64,000 nucleotides of DNA, taken from contig NZ_CP166866.1 in NCBI RefSeq assembly GCF_047495555.1, positions 434,001 through 498,000 on the forward strand, read 5' to 3'. The notes below the pieces were generated by a model. It was not told the origin of the DNA, did no database searches, and saw only the letters and a list, made by a program, of their open reading frames with translations. This document shows positions 16,882 through 26,170 of this stretch, piece by piece. The stretch is from Methanobacterium_D sp040373355. Lineage in GTDB: Archaea > Methanobacteriota > Methanobacteria > Methanobacteriales > Methanobacteriaceae. Positions within the stretch are counted from its first letter, which is position 1; each line of letters starts with the position of its first letter. The position numbers and the translations under genes were made by a program.

Positions 16882-18231
16882 ATGGCAATCCATCCAATTG
16901 AATTCAGATATGGTACACCAGAGATGCGTAGCGTATGGGATTCTGAAAATAAGCTTCAAAAGATGCTTGAGGTTGAAGCAGCCCTTGCAAAAGCTGAAGC
17001 ATCATTGAATTTAATTCCAGAAGAAGCAGCAGAAGAAATAGGCAGTAAAGCAAGCACAGAATATGTTACTGTTGAAAGAGTAGCTGAAATTGAAAGACAA
17101 ACTAATCATGATATTGCTTCAATTGTTAAAGCTCTTGCAGAAGTATGTGAAGGCGATGCAGGAGAATATGTTCACTTTGGAGCAACCTCTAACGATATTA
17201 TTGATACATCCCAATCACTTCTTTTTAAAGATTCTATTGATATTTTAAGGGGAAGACTCACTGAACTAACAAAAGTACTTTTAAAACTTGCAGAAGAACA
17301 CCAAAACACTGTCTGTATTGGAAGAACCCACGGCCAGCATGCACTTCCAACTACCTATGGAATGAAATTTGCACTATGGGCAGATGAAATTCACAGGCAG
17401 ATTGAAAGACTCAATGAATGTGAAAAACGTTTATGCGTAGGAATGATTACAGGAGCCGTTGGAACTATTGCAGCTCTTGGTGAAGAAGGTTTAGAAATTC
17501 ATAGGAAAGCTTCTGAAATTTTAGGACTTAACCCTGTTTTAATTTCCAACCAGGTTCTACAAAGAGACAATCACGCAGAATTTATAATGGATCTTGCAAA
17601 TACAGCGAGTACACTGGATAAAATTGCTGTTGAAATTAGAAACTTACAAAGGACAGAAATTAAAGAACTTGGTGAAAGTTTCGATGCAAAAAAACAGGTG
17701 GGAAGCAGTACAATGCCTCATAAGATGAATCCTATTACTGCCGAGAGGATCAGCGGTATTTCAAGAGTTATAAGGGCTTATGTAGTTCCTGCACTTGAAA
17801 ATAATCCATTATGGCATGAAAGAGATCTCACCAATTCATCATGTGAGCGAATTATACTTCCGGAAGCGTGCATTCTTACTGATTACATTATAACCCTAAC
17901 CTTAAAAGTACTGAACAATCTTGTTTTCTACCCAGAAAACATTGAAAAAGATTTAAACCTTACTAATGGACTTATAATGGCTGAAAGATTCATGGCCGAA
18001 CTTACCCGTAAAGGAATGGGTCGGCAAACTGCCTATGCCCTTGTTAGAGAATGTTCAATAAGGGCCAATGAAGAAAATAGGGGTCTTTTAGACGTTGTTT
18101 TAGATGAAGATGACATAAAACAGAATCTATCTGAAGAAGAAATCAAAGAGATAATGGATCCGCATACATACATTGGTTCGTCTGTTCAGATAGTTAATAG
18201 CGTTCTTGAAAACTCTAAAAAGTGGTTTTAA
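16882..18231 (+). CDS. purB: Adenylosuccinate lyase
   Basis: A 449-residue homotetrameric enzyme of purine synthesis. It splits SAICAR to AICAR and adenylosuccinate to AMP, releasing fumarate. The fumarase/aspartase-superfamily signature SSTMPHKMNP is at about residues 275-284. Other conserved blocks are TNHDIASIVKAL near 73, GATSNDI near 105 and GRTHGQHALPTTYG near 148. Length is normal and AGGAGAT precedes the ATG. It is the only purine gene here, so it is not part of a local purine operon. Confidence 0.96.
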   Translation: MAIHPIEFRYGTPEMRSVWDSENKLQKMLEVEAALAKAEASLNLIPEEAAEEIGSKASTEYVTVERVAEIERQTNHDIASIVKALAEVCEGDAGEYVHFGATSNDIIDTSQSLLFKDSIDILRGRLTELTKVLLKLAEEHQNTVCIGRTHGQHALPTTYGMKFALWADEIHRQIERLNECEKRLCVGMITGAVGTIAALGEEGLEIHRKASEILGLNPVLISNQVLQRDNHAEFIMDLANTASTLDKIAVEIRNLQRTEIKELGESFDAKKQVGSSTMPHKMNPITAERISGISRVIRAYVVPALENNPLWHERDLTNSSCERIILPEACILTDYIITLTLKVLNNLVFYPENIEKDLNLTNGLIMAERFMAELTRKGMGRQTAYALVRECSIRANEENRGLLDVVLDEDDIKQNLSEEEIKEIMDPHTYIGSSVQIVNSVLENSKKWF

Positions 18232-18465
18232 TACCTACTTTCTTTTATTTTAATTAATTTAAATATTAAAATCAACTTTTCATTTTTTTTTATAAAAATT
18301 TATTTAATCTTTTTATTCAATTTTTTATTAAGTATATAAATATTGATATTACTCCGTTTTAATTGATTTAATCTTAAAAAAAGTACTATTTTACGATTTA
18401 AATAGAAAATGATATATGTATTAAAGGACTAACATATATTATTAAATTAAACGGAGGTAAAAATT

Positions 18466-19365
18466 ATGGTCGATATAAAAGAAATAAAATCAGCTAAAAT
18501 AGTTCCATTTACATTGATGTCTTCTTCGATTTCAGCAATATTAGCATTTATTGGTGCAATATTGTTTGGTATTGCACTTGGAATAATCTCAGCGTTCCTT
18601 CCACCACAACTTGCACCATTAGGCAGTGCTTTAGCAGGTTTAGGGATAACTATCGTAATTGCATATCCAATATTAGCATTTTTAATAGGTCTTTCTACAG
18701 TATTTTTAAGTGTTCTTCTTTATAACATGCTGGTTCCACGAGTTGGTGGAGTAAAATTAGGTATGGAAGGAAATAATGTTGCAGAAATACCAATTGTACC
18801 CTTTGCACTGATATTATCCATTATTATGGCAATATGGGCATTTATTATTGGACTATTAGTTACAACTGCATTCCTTCCGGTAGCAGGGTTTATAGCCACA
18901 GCAATTCCAATGTTTGCAAATGTAACAAACGGTACAGCTACAGGAGCAGGTTTCAGTTCTTTAATAGGACTTGGTGCTATCTTCTTCATTGTTATAATGC
19001 CAATACTCGTACTCATATTTGGATTCATTGGACACGCATTATTTGCAGTATTCTATAATTACATAGCAACAAGAGTAGCTAAAATACAATTAAACTTCGA
19101 GTCAATGGCAGAAGGATGGTACAAACTAGTAGACATACCTATTGTACCAATAGCTCTTGCTTTAGCAGTAATTTCAGCAATATTTGCACTTATTCAAGGA
19201 ATACTAAGCTTAGGAGCAGCTCCAGATATCGTAACAGGAATTGTGTCATTAATAGTAAACATAATACTCAACTTCATATGGACATTCATAGTAGTGGCTA
19301 TAGCAACATTCCTATACAATTTCCTGGCACCAAGAATTGGAGCAGTAAAACTAGCACTTGAATAA
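18466..19365 (+). CDS. Three-unit repeat membrane protein A, function unknown
   Basis: A 299-residue integral membrane protein made of three related units of about 100 residues. Each unit has a start resembling I-P-x-x-P-x-A-L, two hydrophobic hairpins rich in Ile, Ala and Gly, and an end resembling YN-x-L-x-P-R-I-G-x-x-K-L: VPRVGGVKLG (about 87), ATRVAKIQLN (about 200) and APRIGAVKLALE (C-terminus). GGAGG precedes the ATG. It is followed by a paralogue (19551) of identical architecture and by a one-unit relative (20662). The triplication suggests a pore or scaffold, but no known transporter motif is present. Confidence 0.75.
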   Translation: MVDIKEIKSAKIVPFTLMSSSISAILAFIGAILFGIALGIISAFLPPQLAPLGSALAGLGITIVIAYPILAFLIGLSTVFLSVLLYNMLVPRVGGVKLGMEGNNVAEIPIVPFALILSIIMAIWAFIIGLLVTTAFLPVAGFIATAIPMFANVTNGTATGAGFSSLIGLGAIFFIVIMPILVLIFGFIGHALFAVFYNYIATRVAKIQLNFESMAEGWYKLVDIPIVPIALALAVISAIFALIQGILSLGAAPDIVTGIVSLIVNIILNFIWTFIVVAIATFLYNFLAPRIGAVKLALE

Positions 19366-19382
19366 ATAAAAATTTATTTAAA

Positions 19383-19399
19383 TTTTTTTTTCTTTTTAT
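19383..19399 (+). terminator. Oligo-T termination tract
   Basis: A long T-run interrupted by one C, directly downstream of the first repeat membrane protein, consistent with separate transcription of the paralogue. Confidence 0.45.
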
Positions 19400-19499
19400 T
19401 TTAAAAAGATAATAATTTTCAATAATTGCTTTATAATTCTATCCCTTTGGCATCAAATTATGTTAATTAGCGCTATTTTTAGAAAGTTCAAAAAAATAC

Positions 19500-19510
19500 A
19501 TATATAAATA
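19500..19510 (+). promoter_or_regulatory. TATA box of repeat membrane protein B
   Basis: ATATATAAATA lies 41 bases ahead of the ATG at 19551 and is preceded by an A-rich BRE-like run. A start about 25 bases downstream would leave a leader of roughly 17 bases containing GAGGTGA. Confidence 0.5.
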
Positions 19511-19550
19511 TAAATTATCAAATTAAAGTCTACTAATTAGAGGTGAAAAG

Positions 19551-20453
19551 ATGTTTGACGTAAAAGAAATAAGGTCAGTTAAAATTGTGCCTTACACAGT
19601 GATGACTTCGACAATTTCAGCAATTTTGGCATTTATAGGTGCATTAATAATGATATTATTATTAGGAATTGTAGCTGCAATCCTACCCCCACAATTTGCA
19701 CCATATGTTAATCTCATAACTGGTGCAGGAATAGCCATAATAGTTTTATATCCTGTAGGAACATTTCTTATCGGTATTTTAACAGGATTCTTATCCATAC
19801 TGTTTTATAATATACTAGTTCCAAGAATAGGAGGTATTAAACTGGGCATGAATGGGGATGAAATTGAAAATATACCTGTAATACCATTTGCACTTATAAC
19901 ATCCCTAATAATTGCCATATGGGCATTTATATTTGGATTAATAATTGCGGCATTGATACCATTATTAACAGGAATTATAAGTACAGCAGCGCTAACCGGA
20001 GCAGTTCCAGCATCAGCAGCACTAGGAAATATAGGTATGGCCAGTATCATTGGAGCCATTATATTAATCATTGGATTACCAATAATAGCCTTTATATTTT
20101 CATTTATAGCGTATGCAGTTATTGCACTTGTTTATAACTATATAACCGTGCGAGTATCTAGAATGAAATTAGAGCTATCTAGAATTAGAGATTCATGGTT
20201 TTCAATTGAATCCATACCAGTATTGCCTGCAGCATTAACAATATCTATTACATTTGCCATATACCAATTCATTTTCAGTATTCCACAAGCAATCACATCT
20301 ATGGCTCAAGGAGCAGCATTTGAAGGGATTATAGGGCTAATTGTTGGCATAATTATAAATTTAATTATATATTTTATAATGACTGCACTAGGAGCATTTT
20401 TCTATAACTTCCTTGCTCCAAAAATTGACACAATTAAACTGACACTTGAATAA
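19551..20453 (+). CDS. Three-unit repeat membrane protein B, function unknown
   Basis: A 300-residue paralogue of the preceding gene, with the same three-unit layout and matching unit ends (VPRIGGIKLG, TVRVSRMKLE, APKIDTIKLTLE). The N-terminal block, KIVPYTVMTSTISAILAFIGA, is nearly identical to its neighbour. The ATG follows GAGGTGA. It has its own TATA box, so the two are probably expressed separately. There is no signal peptide beyond the first membrane helix. Confidence 0.75.
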   Translation: MFDVKEIRSVKIVPYTVMTSTISAILAFIGALIMILLLGIVAAILPPQFAPYVNLITGAGIAIIVLYPVGTFLIGILTGFLSILFYNILVPRIGGIKLGMNGDEIENIPVIPFALITSLIIAIWAFIFGLIIAALIPLLTGIISTAALTGAVPASAALGNIGMASIIGAIILIIGLPIIAFIFSFIAYAVIALVYNYITVRVSRMKLELSRIRDSWFSIESIPVLPAALTISITFAIYQFIFSIPQAITSMAQGAAFEGIIGLIVGIIINLIIYFIMTALGAFFYNFLAPKIDTIKLTLE

Positions 20454-20661
20454 GAACGCTGAAATTATAAAGAATTATTCTTTTTTATTTTTATTTTATA
20501 GTTCTTCTATAAGCAAATTAATTATTATTTAAACATTGAGATTGCTATTTTTATTTTATAATTTAAACTATTATGAAATTAATAATAATAAGAAAAAATT
20601 TAATACCTATTTCTAATAAATAATAAAAATAGTATAAAAATTAATAGTTGGTGGTGATAAA

Positions 20662-21000
20662 TTGGCAGATAGAATAACAGATAGACCGGTTGGTGGAGAA
20701 ATGGTAGGAATTCGAGAAATTCGAAAAGTTCCGGTGGTACCTTTTGCACTAATTACTGCAACTATTATGGCAATATGGACATTAATTTTAGCCATAATTG
20801 GATTAATATTAGGTGCAGCCGTTTTAACAATGGTACCCTTCCCCATAAATACAGGAGAAGCTGCAACTGGAGGAATAATAGGCATAATTGTATCCATAAT
20901 ACTAGTGTTCATAGGTACGTTTATTTTCAATGCAATAGCTGCAGCACTTTACAATGTTTTGGCTCCAAGAATGGGCGGAATCAGAGTAGAACTCTGGTAA
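20662..21000 (+). CDS. Single-unit relative of the repeat membrane proteins
   Basis: A 112-residue membrane protein starting at TTG behind a very strong GGTGGTGAT (20650-20658). A short polar N-terminus (MADRITDRPVGG) leads into one copy of the same unit: VPVVPFALITATIMAIW, a second hydrophobic region, then YNVLAPRMGGIRVELW. It therefore looks like a free-standing building block of the two 300-residue proteins upstream. It could form homo-oligomers that mimic the fused versions. Function unknown. Confidence 0.7.
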   Translation: MADRITDRPVGGEMVGIREIRKVPVVPFALITATIMAIWTLILAIIGLILGAAVLTMVPFPINTGEAATGGIIGIIVSIILVFIGTFIFNAIAAALYNVLAPRMGGIRVELW

Positions 21001-21120
21001 CATCCCTTTACTTATTTTCTTTAAAAACATTTTTAAATACTTGAAAACAACTTATTTTAAACTAAACTCAATACTAGCTTAATTTTATTTATCTTATATA
21101 ATTCAATATAAAGTGATTTC

Positions 21121-21528
21121 ATGAAAACTATAAAATGCAAGAAAATATCTCGAGGAAACGCAGAAGGCGAAGTTTTAATTACAAAAGACCCTTTAAGCTT
21201 TCTTGGAGGAGTAGATCCTTATACTGGTGTTGTAATTGATCAGGGTCATGAGCTCTATAAACAAAAAATTAGTGATAAAATTCTGGTAATTCCTTCAGGA
21301 AAAGGGTCAACAGTTGGTTCATATGTTATATTCCAGATGGCAAAAAGTAAAACTGCCCCAAAAGCAATTATATCCATTAAAGCAGAACCCATAATAGCTA
21401 CTGGAGCCATAATGGCAGGTATCCCCATGGTTCACGAGCCAGAGGAAGATCTATTTGACATATTAAAAAATGGAGATATAGTCAAAGTTGATGCTGATTC
21501 TGGAATAATTAGAGTCTTAGATAATTAA
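21121..21528 (+). CDS. Phosphomevalonate dehydratase small subunit (aconitase X swivel, DUF126)
   Basis: A 135-residue swivelling-domain protein of the aconitase X family. The Ser-rich loop IPSGKGSTVGSYVIF at about residues 59-73, followed by APKAIISIKAEPI and GAIMAGIPMVHE, is typical of DUF126. In archaea this subunit pairs with a DUF521 catalytic subunit to dehydrate 5-phosphomevalonate in the modified mevalonate pathway that makes lipid isoprenoids. The large subunit is not in this window. AAGTGAT precedes the ATG. It converges on the DUF5518 cluster. Confidence 0.88.
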   Translation: MKTIKCKKISRGNAEGEVLITKDPLSFLGGVDPYTGVVIDQGHELYKQKISDKILVIPSGKGSTVGSYVIFQMAKSKTAPKAIISIKAEPIIATGAIMAGIPMVHEPEEDLFDILKNGDIVKVDADSGIIRVLDN

Positions 21529-21547
21529 AAGAATAAATTAAAGAATA

Positions 21548-21562
21548 GTTTTTTTATTTTTA
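21548..21562. terminator. Oligo-T tract between convergent genes
   Basis: A T7-A-T5 stretch lies in the 47-base gap between the convergent DUF126 gene and the first DUF5518 gene, and would terminate plus-strand transcripts. Confidence 0.4.
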
Positions 21563-21575
21563 ATAAAACGTGCAT

Positions 21576-22013
21576 TTAGTAATTTTCGTATTCGTCATAT
21601 TCTCTTCTACCTGCATTCTGCACGTATTCTGCTATTCCGCCACCAATAGCAGCTAAAATACCGCATATGAGCATCGCTATTATGGTAAAGATTATCACAA
21701 ATACTATACCAATAGCACCTAGCACGATTCCTAATTGTGCAACTAAAACTCCAATAAGGACTGCTACTGCCCCTACTCCAAGGAGTGATAATATTCCAAT
21801 TATAAGACCACCTAATGCTCCTGCTATTGCACCATTTACTGTGCCACTTTCAAATCTTTCTATTTCTTCGAAATCATCTCTTATGAGATATGCTGTTATA
21901 AAACCACCCATAATAGGCCCTAAGAAAAATAGCGGGAAGAAAACAAGGCCTAATACTACGGTTAATCCAGCAGTTATAGCTGCACCTATTACAGCTGCTG
22001 TCCAATCTGTCAT
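21576..22013 (-). CDS. DUF5518-like membrane protein, longest copy
   Basis: A 145-residue integral membrane protein of the Gly/Ile-rich type that repeats through this cluster. The opening WTAAVIGAAITAGLTVVLG block and central FESGTVNGAIAGALGGLIIG match the other three copies. It differs by a polar C-terminal tail (AGRREYDEYENY) and a more hydrophobic middle. GAGGTGAT precedes the ATG at 22013. Frequent small-xxx-small spacing suggests tightly packed helices. Function unknown. Confidence 0.75.
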   Translation of the reverse strand: MTDWTAAVIGAAITAGLTVVLGLVFFPLFFLGPIMGGFITAYLIRDDFEEIERFESGTVNGAIAGALGGLIIGILSLLGVGAVAVLIGVLVAQLGIVLGAIGIVFVIIFTIIAMLICGILAAIGGGIAEYVQNAGRREYDEYENY

Positions 22014-22138
22014 TTTTCATCACCTCATTCTTGAGTCGGTAATGATTATATTATTAATTACTAAAATAGTTAGTGTTTAAAACAAAAGCAATGCAAATAA
22101 AGTCTTAGCAAAAATAAAAAAATAATGAAAATAAAAAA

Positions 22139-22495
22139 TTACATTTTTCTTCCGGTTATTAGAGAACCAATAGCTCCACCAATAGCACCTAAAATTATAT
22201 CCAATATTAAAGCAATTATCAATGCTGCACCAAGTATGTTTCCAGATACACCAAGTGAAGGACCCAATAATAATCCAATTATAACTGCAATTATTCCTCC
22301 AACAAGTCCTGCTAACGCTCCATGAACTGCACCATTCATTATATCCACGTTAACCATGTATCCTACAACTATACCTGCAACTATTACTGCTATAATTGAT
22401 CCATATGCAGGAATTATTAGTCCCAGAATAATGGATAACACTATTGCAATTATAGCACCGATAATTATAGCCTTCCAATTAACTACTAATGCCAT
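22139..22495 (-). CDS. DUF5518 membrane protein, copy 2
   Basis: A 118-residue protein with about four Gly-rich helices: NWKAIIIGAIIAIVLSIILG, a second helix ending VGYMVNVDIMNGAVHGALAG, and a C-terminal ILGAIGGAIGSLITGRKM. The ATG at 22495 lies three bases after GAGGTGAT; an in-frame start six codons upstream would overlap no such site. The C-terminal sequence is the same as in the copy at 23187, pointing to recent duplication. The role is unknown, and only methanogen relatives come to mind. Confidence 0.8.
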   Translation of the reverse strand: MALVVNWKAIIIGAIIAIVLSIILGLIIPAYGSIIAVIVAGIVVGYMVNVDIMNGAVHGALAGLVGGIIAVIIGLLLGPSLGVSGNILGAALIIALILDIILGAIGGAIGSLITGRKM

Positions 22496-22757
22496 TTTAT
22501 CACCTCTTACCATTTTATAGTATTATTTTATTAAATAAAGTTAATATATTTTTCTTTTTAATTTCTTTAATAAGTTATTACTAAAGTTAGGTCATATTTA
22601 CTGAACTACTATAGTTCCACCCAAGATATGAACATTTTTTAAAAAAATAAATAATCTCCTTAATTAAATCCCAATTTAATATTAAAAATAGTGTTAAAAG
22701 TTCAAATATAGCTCTAATAAATAATTTAAATTAAGATAGTATATAAACCATCTTGTT

Positions 22758-23099
22758 TTAATATTTATTTCCTTTAAGAATAGCCCCTACAGCGCCGCCA
22801 ACTGCACCCAGAATTATGTCCAGAACTATTCTTAAAGCTATAGTTAAAAAATCATTCCTTATTACTACAAATCCCCCTATAATAAGTAGTATTATTATAG
22901 CAATGATTCCTCCAAAAATACCAATTAGAGCTCCGTGAAGTGCCCCATTAATAATATTTCCTTTTATTAGATATCCTACAATTAATCCTGCTATTAGAAT
23001 ACCTATATAAGAACCAATTTCACCAATAAACGAATTAAAAACCAGCGCAAATATTATGGTCAAAATAAAACCAATTATTACAGCTTTCCAGTTAATCAT
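22758..23099 (-). CDS. DUF5518 membrane protein, divergent copy 3
   Basis: A 113-residue copy starting MINWKAVIIGFILTI, with the shared GYLIKGNIINGALHGALIG centre and ILGAVGGAVGAILKGNKY end. It is more diverged than copies 2 and 4. A GGAG box seven bases upstream supports the ATG at 23099. Long gaps on either side suggest separate transcription. Confidence 0.75.
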   Translation of the reverse strand: MINWKAVIIGFILTIIFALVFNSFIGEIGSYIGILIAGLIVGYLIKGNIINGALHGALIGIFGGIIAIIILLIIGGFVVIRNDFLTIALRIVLDIILGAVGGAVGAILKGNKY

Positions 23100-23186
23100 A
23101 TCATACTCCTAAGACTAGTTCAGTAATTTATTGGCGTTAATTGCATTTAAAATTAGTATAAAAAAATAAATAAAAAAATAAAATAT

Positions 23187-23543
23187 TTACATTTTTCTTC
23201 CGGTTATTAGAGATCCTATTGCTCCGCCTATTGCACCTACAATTATATCAATTATCCATGCGATTATTAATGCTGCACCTATTATTGAAGGAGATAAACC
23301 TTCAATTCCAAAGCCTAATAATCCTAATATAAGTGCTATTATTCCACCTAAAAGACCTGCTATTGCTCCATGGACTACCCCATTTCCAATATCTCCACCA
23401 ACCATGTAACCTACTACAATACCTGCAATCAAGACTGCTATCATAGGGCCATAGAAAGGAGAGAATATTCCAAGAATAATAGCTAGTACTATTGCGATAA
23501 TGGCACCAACAACTATTGCTGTCCAGTTAACTGCAACTGCCAT
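23187..23543 (-). CDS. DUF5518 membrane protein, copy 4
   Basis: A 118-residue protein close to copy 2 across its length, opening MAVAVNWTAIVVGAIIAIVL, with centre GGDIGNGVVHGAIAG and the identical end IGSLITGRKM. Sequence just past the stop codon is also alike in both copies, so the duplication included flanking DNA. GGAGGTGAAATT precedes the ATG. Confidence 0.8.
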   Translation of the reverse strand: MAVAVNWTAIVVGAIIAIVLAIILGIFSPFYGPMIAVLIAGIVVGYMVGGDIGNGVVHGAIAGLLGGIIALILGLLGFGIEGLSPSIIGAALIIAWIIDIIVGAIGGAIGSLITGRKM

Positions 23544-23733
23544 AATTTCACCTCCAAGTATTACTTTACTTTATATTTTTATTAACTACTATTTATATAT
23601 TTTTTCATTTTAAAGACAATTTAATAAAAAACACGTCCTGAAAATGGTTAAAATTATATTACTAAAAACAATGATGCTTTAATCTAGTTTTAGGCTCAAA
23701 ATAATATATATTAAAAAATAAATATATTCAAAG

Positions 23734-24873
23734 TTAAAATATAACTCTAAATTTTGTTCCATTAGTTTTATCCAATTCAATTTTCCCATTAAGTTGATTA
23801 ACTAACTTATTTACAAGTCTAAAACCTGAACTAGTACTTTTTTGAAATTCAAAATCTTCAGGGAGACTAATTCCATTATCTGCAATAGTTAATAATGTAT
23901 TTTTGTTTCCAGAATGGAGACTAACACATATCTTTCCTTTTTGCCCTTTAAATTCATTTAATGACTTAGGAAATGCGTGTTTAAGTGAATTTATAACTAA
24001 TTCATTTATTATAAGCCCACAGGGAATTGCAACATCAATATCAAGGGGTATTCCTTCAATATCCATTTCCAGTTTGATTAAGCTAGGATCAACTTCATAA
24101 TAGGTATAGAGATAATCTGTTAACTTTCTTATATAACATGAAAAATCAATCATTGCAAAATCCTCTGATTGATCTAACATCTCATTGATAAGTTCAACAG
24201 CTTTTGCACGGTTTTCAATTTCCTGATTAAAATCTTTAGAATTTTTACATCCATTTTGGTAATACTCGCCATCGATAATGTTTATAATTATTTGCAGACT
24301 GTTCTGGATCCTCTGTTGAATTTCATCAAGAAGTATTTTCTTTTCCTCAAGAGATGCCCTTATCTCTTCTTCTGCCTGTTTACGTTCGTTTATTTCCCTC
24401 ATAAGTTGTTTATTTGCATTTTTAAGCCCAATGGTTCTTTTTTCTACAAGCTCTTCAAGATGATCCCTGTGTTTTTTAAGTTCTTCTTCTGTATGTTTTC
24501 GCTCAATTGCATAAAATATAGAACGTGCCAGGAGCCTCCCTTCCACTTCTCCTTTCATAAGGTAATCTTGGGCACCTTCGTGAACCGCTTCTATTGCAGC
24601 ATTTTCATCAGCAGCACCGCTTAATATTACAATAGGTAAATTTGGAATATTTTTTTGAGCTTTAAAAAAAGTATCTATTCCATAAGTGTCAGGTAAATTA
24701 AGATCAAGTAGTAAAACATCAAATTCATCGCTATTTAAATGTTCTAAACCCGCACTTAAGCTTTCAGCATGCTTAAAGTCAAATTTAAATCCCACATCTT
24801 TAAGCATCTCTTGTATAATTCTGACATCAGAATAATTGTCCTCTATCATTAAAATCCGGGTAATTTTGTTCAT
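23734..24873 (-). CDS. Receiver-kinase hybrid lacking the phosphoacceptor histidine
   Basis: A 379-residue cytoplasmic protein with a receiver domain (about 5-120; phosphoacceptor Asp57, acidic pair at 11-12, Lys108), a coiled coil (125-180), a HisKA_2-type dimerisation region (about 180-260) and a HATPase domain (about 280-379; N-box INELVINSLKHAF, then ADNG at 331-334). Where this family has a His pair in an EIHHRVKNNL-like motif, this protein has EIQQRIQNSL (Gln186-Gln187; codons CAA CAG). Autophosphorylation on His is therefore unlikely. It may be an ATP-binding sensor partner regulated by its receiver. It is next to a FilR1-like regulator on the same strand. Confidence 0.85.
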   Translation of the reverse strand: MNKITRILMIEDNYSDVRIIQEMLKDVGFKFDFKHAESLSAGLEHLNSDEFDVLLLDLNLPDTYGIDTFFKAQKNIPNLPIVILSGAADENAAIEAVHEGAQDYLMKGEVEGRLLARSIFYAIERKHTEEELKKHRDHLEELVEKRTIGLKNANKQLMREINERKQAEEEIRASLEEKKILLDEIQQRIQNSLQIIINIIDGEYYQNGCKNSKDFNQEIENRAKAVELINEMLDQSEDFAMIDFSCYIRKLTDYLYTYYEVDPSLIKLEMDIEGIPLDIDVAIPCGLIINELVINSLKHAFPKSLNEFKGQKGKICVSLHSGNKNTLLTIADNGISLPEDFEFQKSTSSGFRLVNKLVNQLNGKIELDKTNGTKFRVIF

Positions 24874-24924
24874 CTAAAATTACACTCCTATTGATTAATT
24901 ATAATTGTTCGTGAAATTAATTAT

Positions 24925-25737
24925 TTACAGCTTTACCTTCTCAGATAGTTTTAAATAATAATCAAACAGCCGGTTTCCCCATTCAATAGCTTCATGGTCT
25001 TTACCAATTAAATATTTGTGAAGATCGTAAATTCCGTCGGTTGAAAAGAGACCAAGAGCTATAAAATTATCAGAAACTGTAAATGACATTTTAGCACTGC
25101 CATCAATTTTCCATAGCTTAAAATCCTTTTCTAGAAGGGCTTTTTTTAGGTTTTCTCTTCCTTTTATCTCAATCCATTTATCGAGTATCTCTGAAGTTAA
25201 AATGAGTTGAAGAGAACCTCTCTCAAGCATTTCCTCAAATGATTCTATTTTTTGAGGGAGTAAAACAGAGGAAATATACTTAACATCTTTTGATTCCTTT
25301 ATAAGCTCCGCATGAACCGTATGGGGCTTCATAACGTCTGTTGGGGTCGATTCAACAACATATGAGTTTTTCAAACTTCCGATGCTCTCAAGAAGATATT
25401 CCGGTATAGGCGATATTTCATGTTTTAAAAATATCTTTTCTATTTCTTCAAGAGAAGTAGACGCTTTTATAAGATTAATAAGGTTTAATGCAACTATTTT
25501 TCCCGTTTGAGAAAGTGAATAACCTCCAGATTTCTTAAAAATAAGATTTTTTTCTTCAAGCTGACTCATTCCATGTAAGATTGTAGACGAATTTAAATTC
25601 GTTTCTTCTTTAAGGTCGCCTAAATTTTTTAATCCATCATTTAAAACTATAATAATTTTAGTTCTAACATCAGAAGCAGTGAGAAACTTTAGATCATCCC
25701 TCACCTTTTCATATAGTTGTAAAATTTCATTGGACAT
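24925..25737 (-). CDS. FilR1-like winged-helix transcription regulator (DUF1724)
   Basis: A 270-residue regulator. The N-terminal third is a winged helix (SDVRTKIIIVLNDG, NLGDLKEETN, SSTILHGMSQLEEKNLI) and the remainder is the FilR1 middle domain typical of methanogens, with YISSVLLPQKIESFEEM and FIALGLFSTDGIYD blocks. Relatives control methanogenesis and growth-state genes. It lies 51 bases upstream of the kinase-like gene in transcription order, and the two may form one signalling unit. Effector and targets are unknown. Confidence 0.85.
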   Translation of the reverse strand: MSNEILQLYEKVRDDLKFLTASDVRTKIIIVLNDGLKNLGDLKEETNLNSSTILHGMSQLEEKNLIFKKSGGYSLSQTGKIVALNLINLIKASTSLEEIEKIFLKHEISPIPEYLLESIGSLKNSYVVESTPTDVMKPHTVHAELIKESKDVKYISSVLLPQKIESFEEMLERGSLQLILTSEILDKWIEIKGRENLKKALLEKDFKLWKIDGSAKMSFTVSDNFIALGLFSTDGIYDLHKYLIGKDHEAIEWGNRLFDYYLKLSEKVKL

Positions 25738-26170
25738 ATTTTTACCCTTTAAATTTAAATAATCAATGTAATAGTGTATTTTTTGATTAATTTTATTTAT
25801 CTGACAGTGCTCATCAATTTGAGATATAGAATGAAAGCTTGATAGTCTCTCTATGTACAGGAATTACTGAATTTTTAATACACAGTTAATATTTGTCAGT
25901 TTTATATATTATTTTTTATGATATTAATTTTAAAAAGTCTGATGATAAATGGCAGTGAAAATACTTTATTTTTAATTTCACTAATTTTAGATACATTTTA
26001 ATGGATTTAAGTGTATTTAGCCCTAAATCATAGATAATAGATTACCAGAACATATCTTTTATAAAAACAAAGTAATAGAGAAAAGTAGAACAAATTTATT
26101 ATAGATGATACATATATTATTACTTATTATAAAACACTATACAATCCCCATAATTACTATAACTGATTAG
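25738..26170. other. Divergent promoter spacer
   Basis: A gene-free 433-base AT-rich stretch between the divergent FilR1-like regulator and SulP permease genes. TATA-like strings occur toward both ends, for example TTTTATATATTA near 25909-25920. I saw no RNA fold or small gene. Confidence 0.4.
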
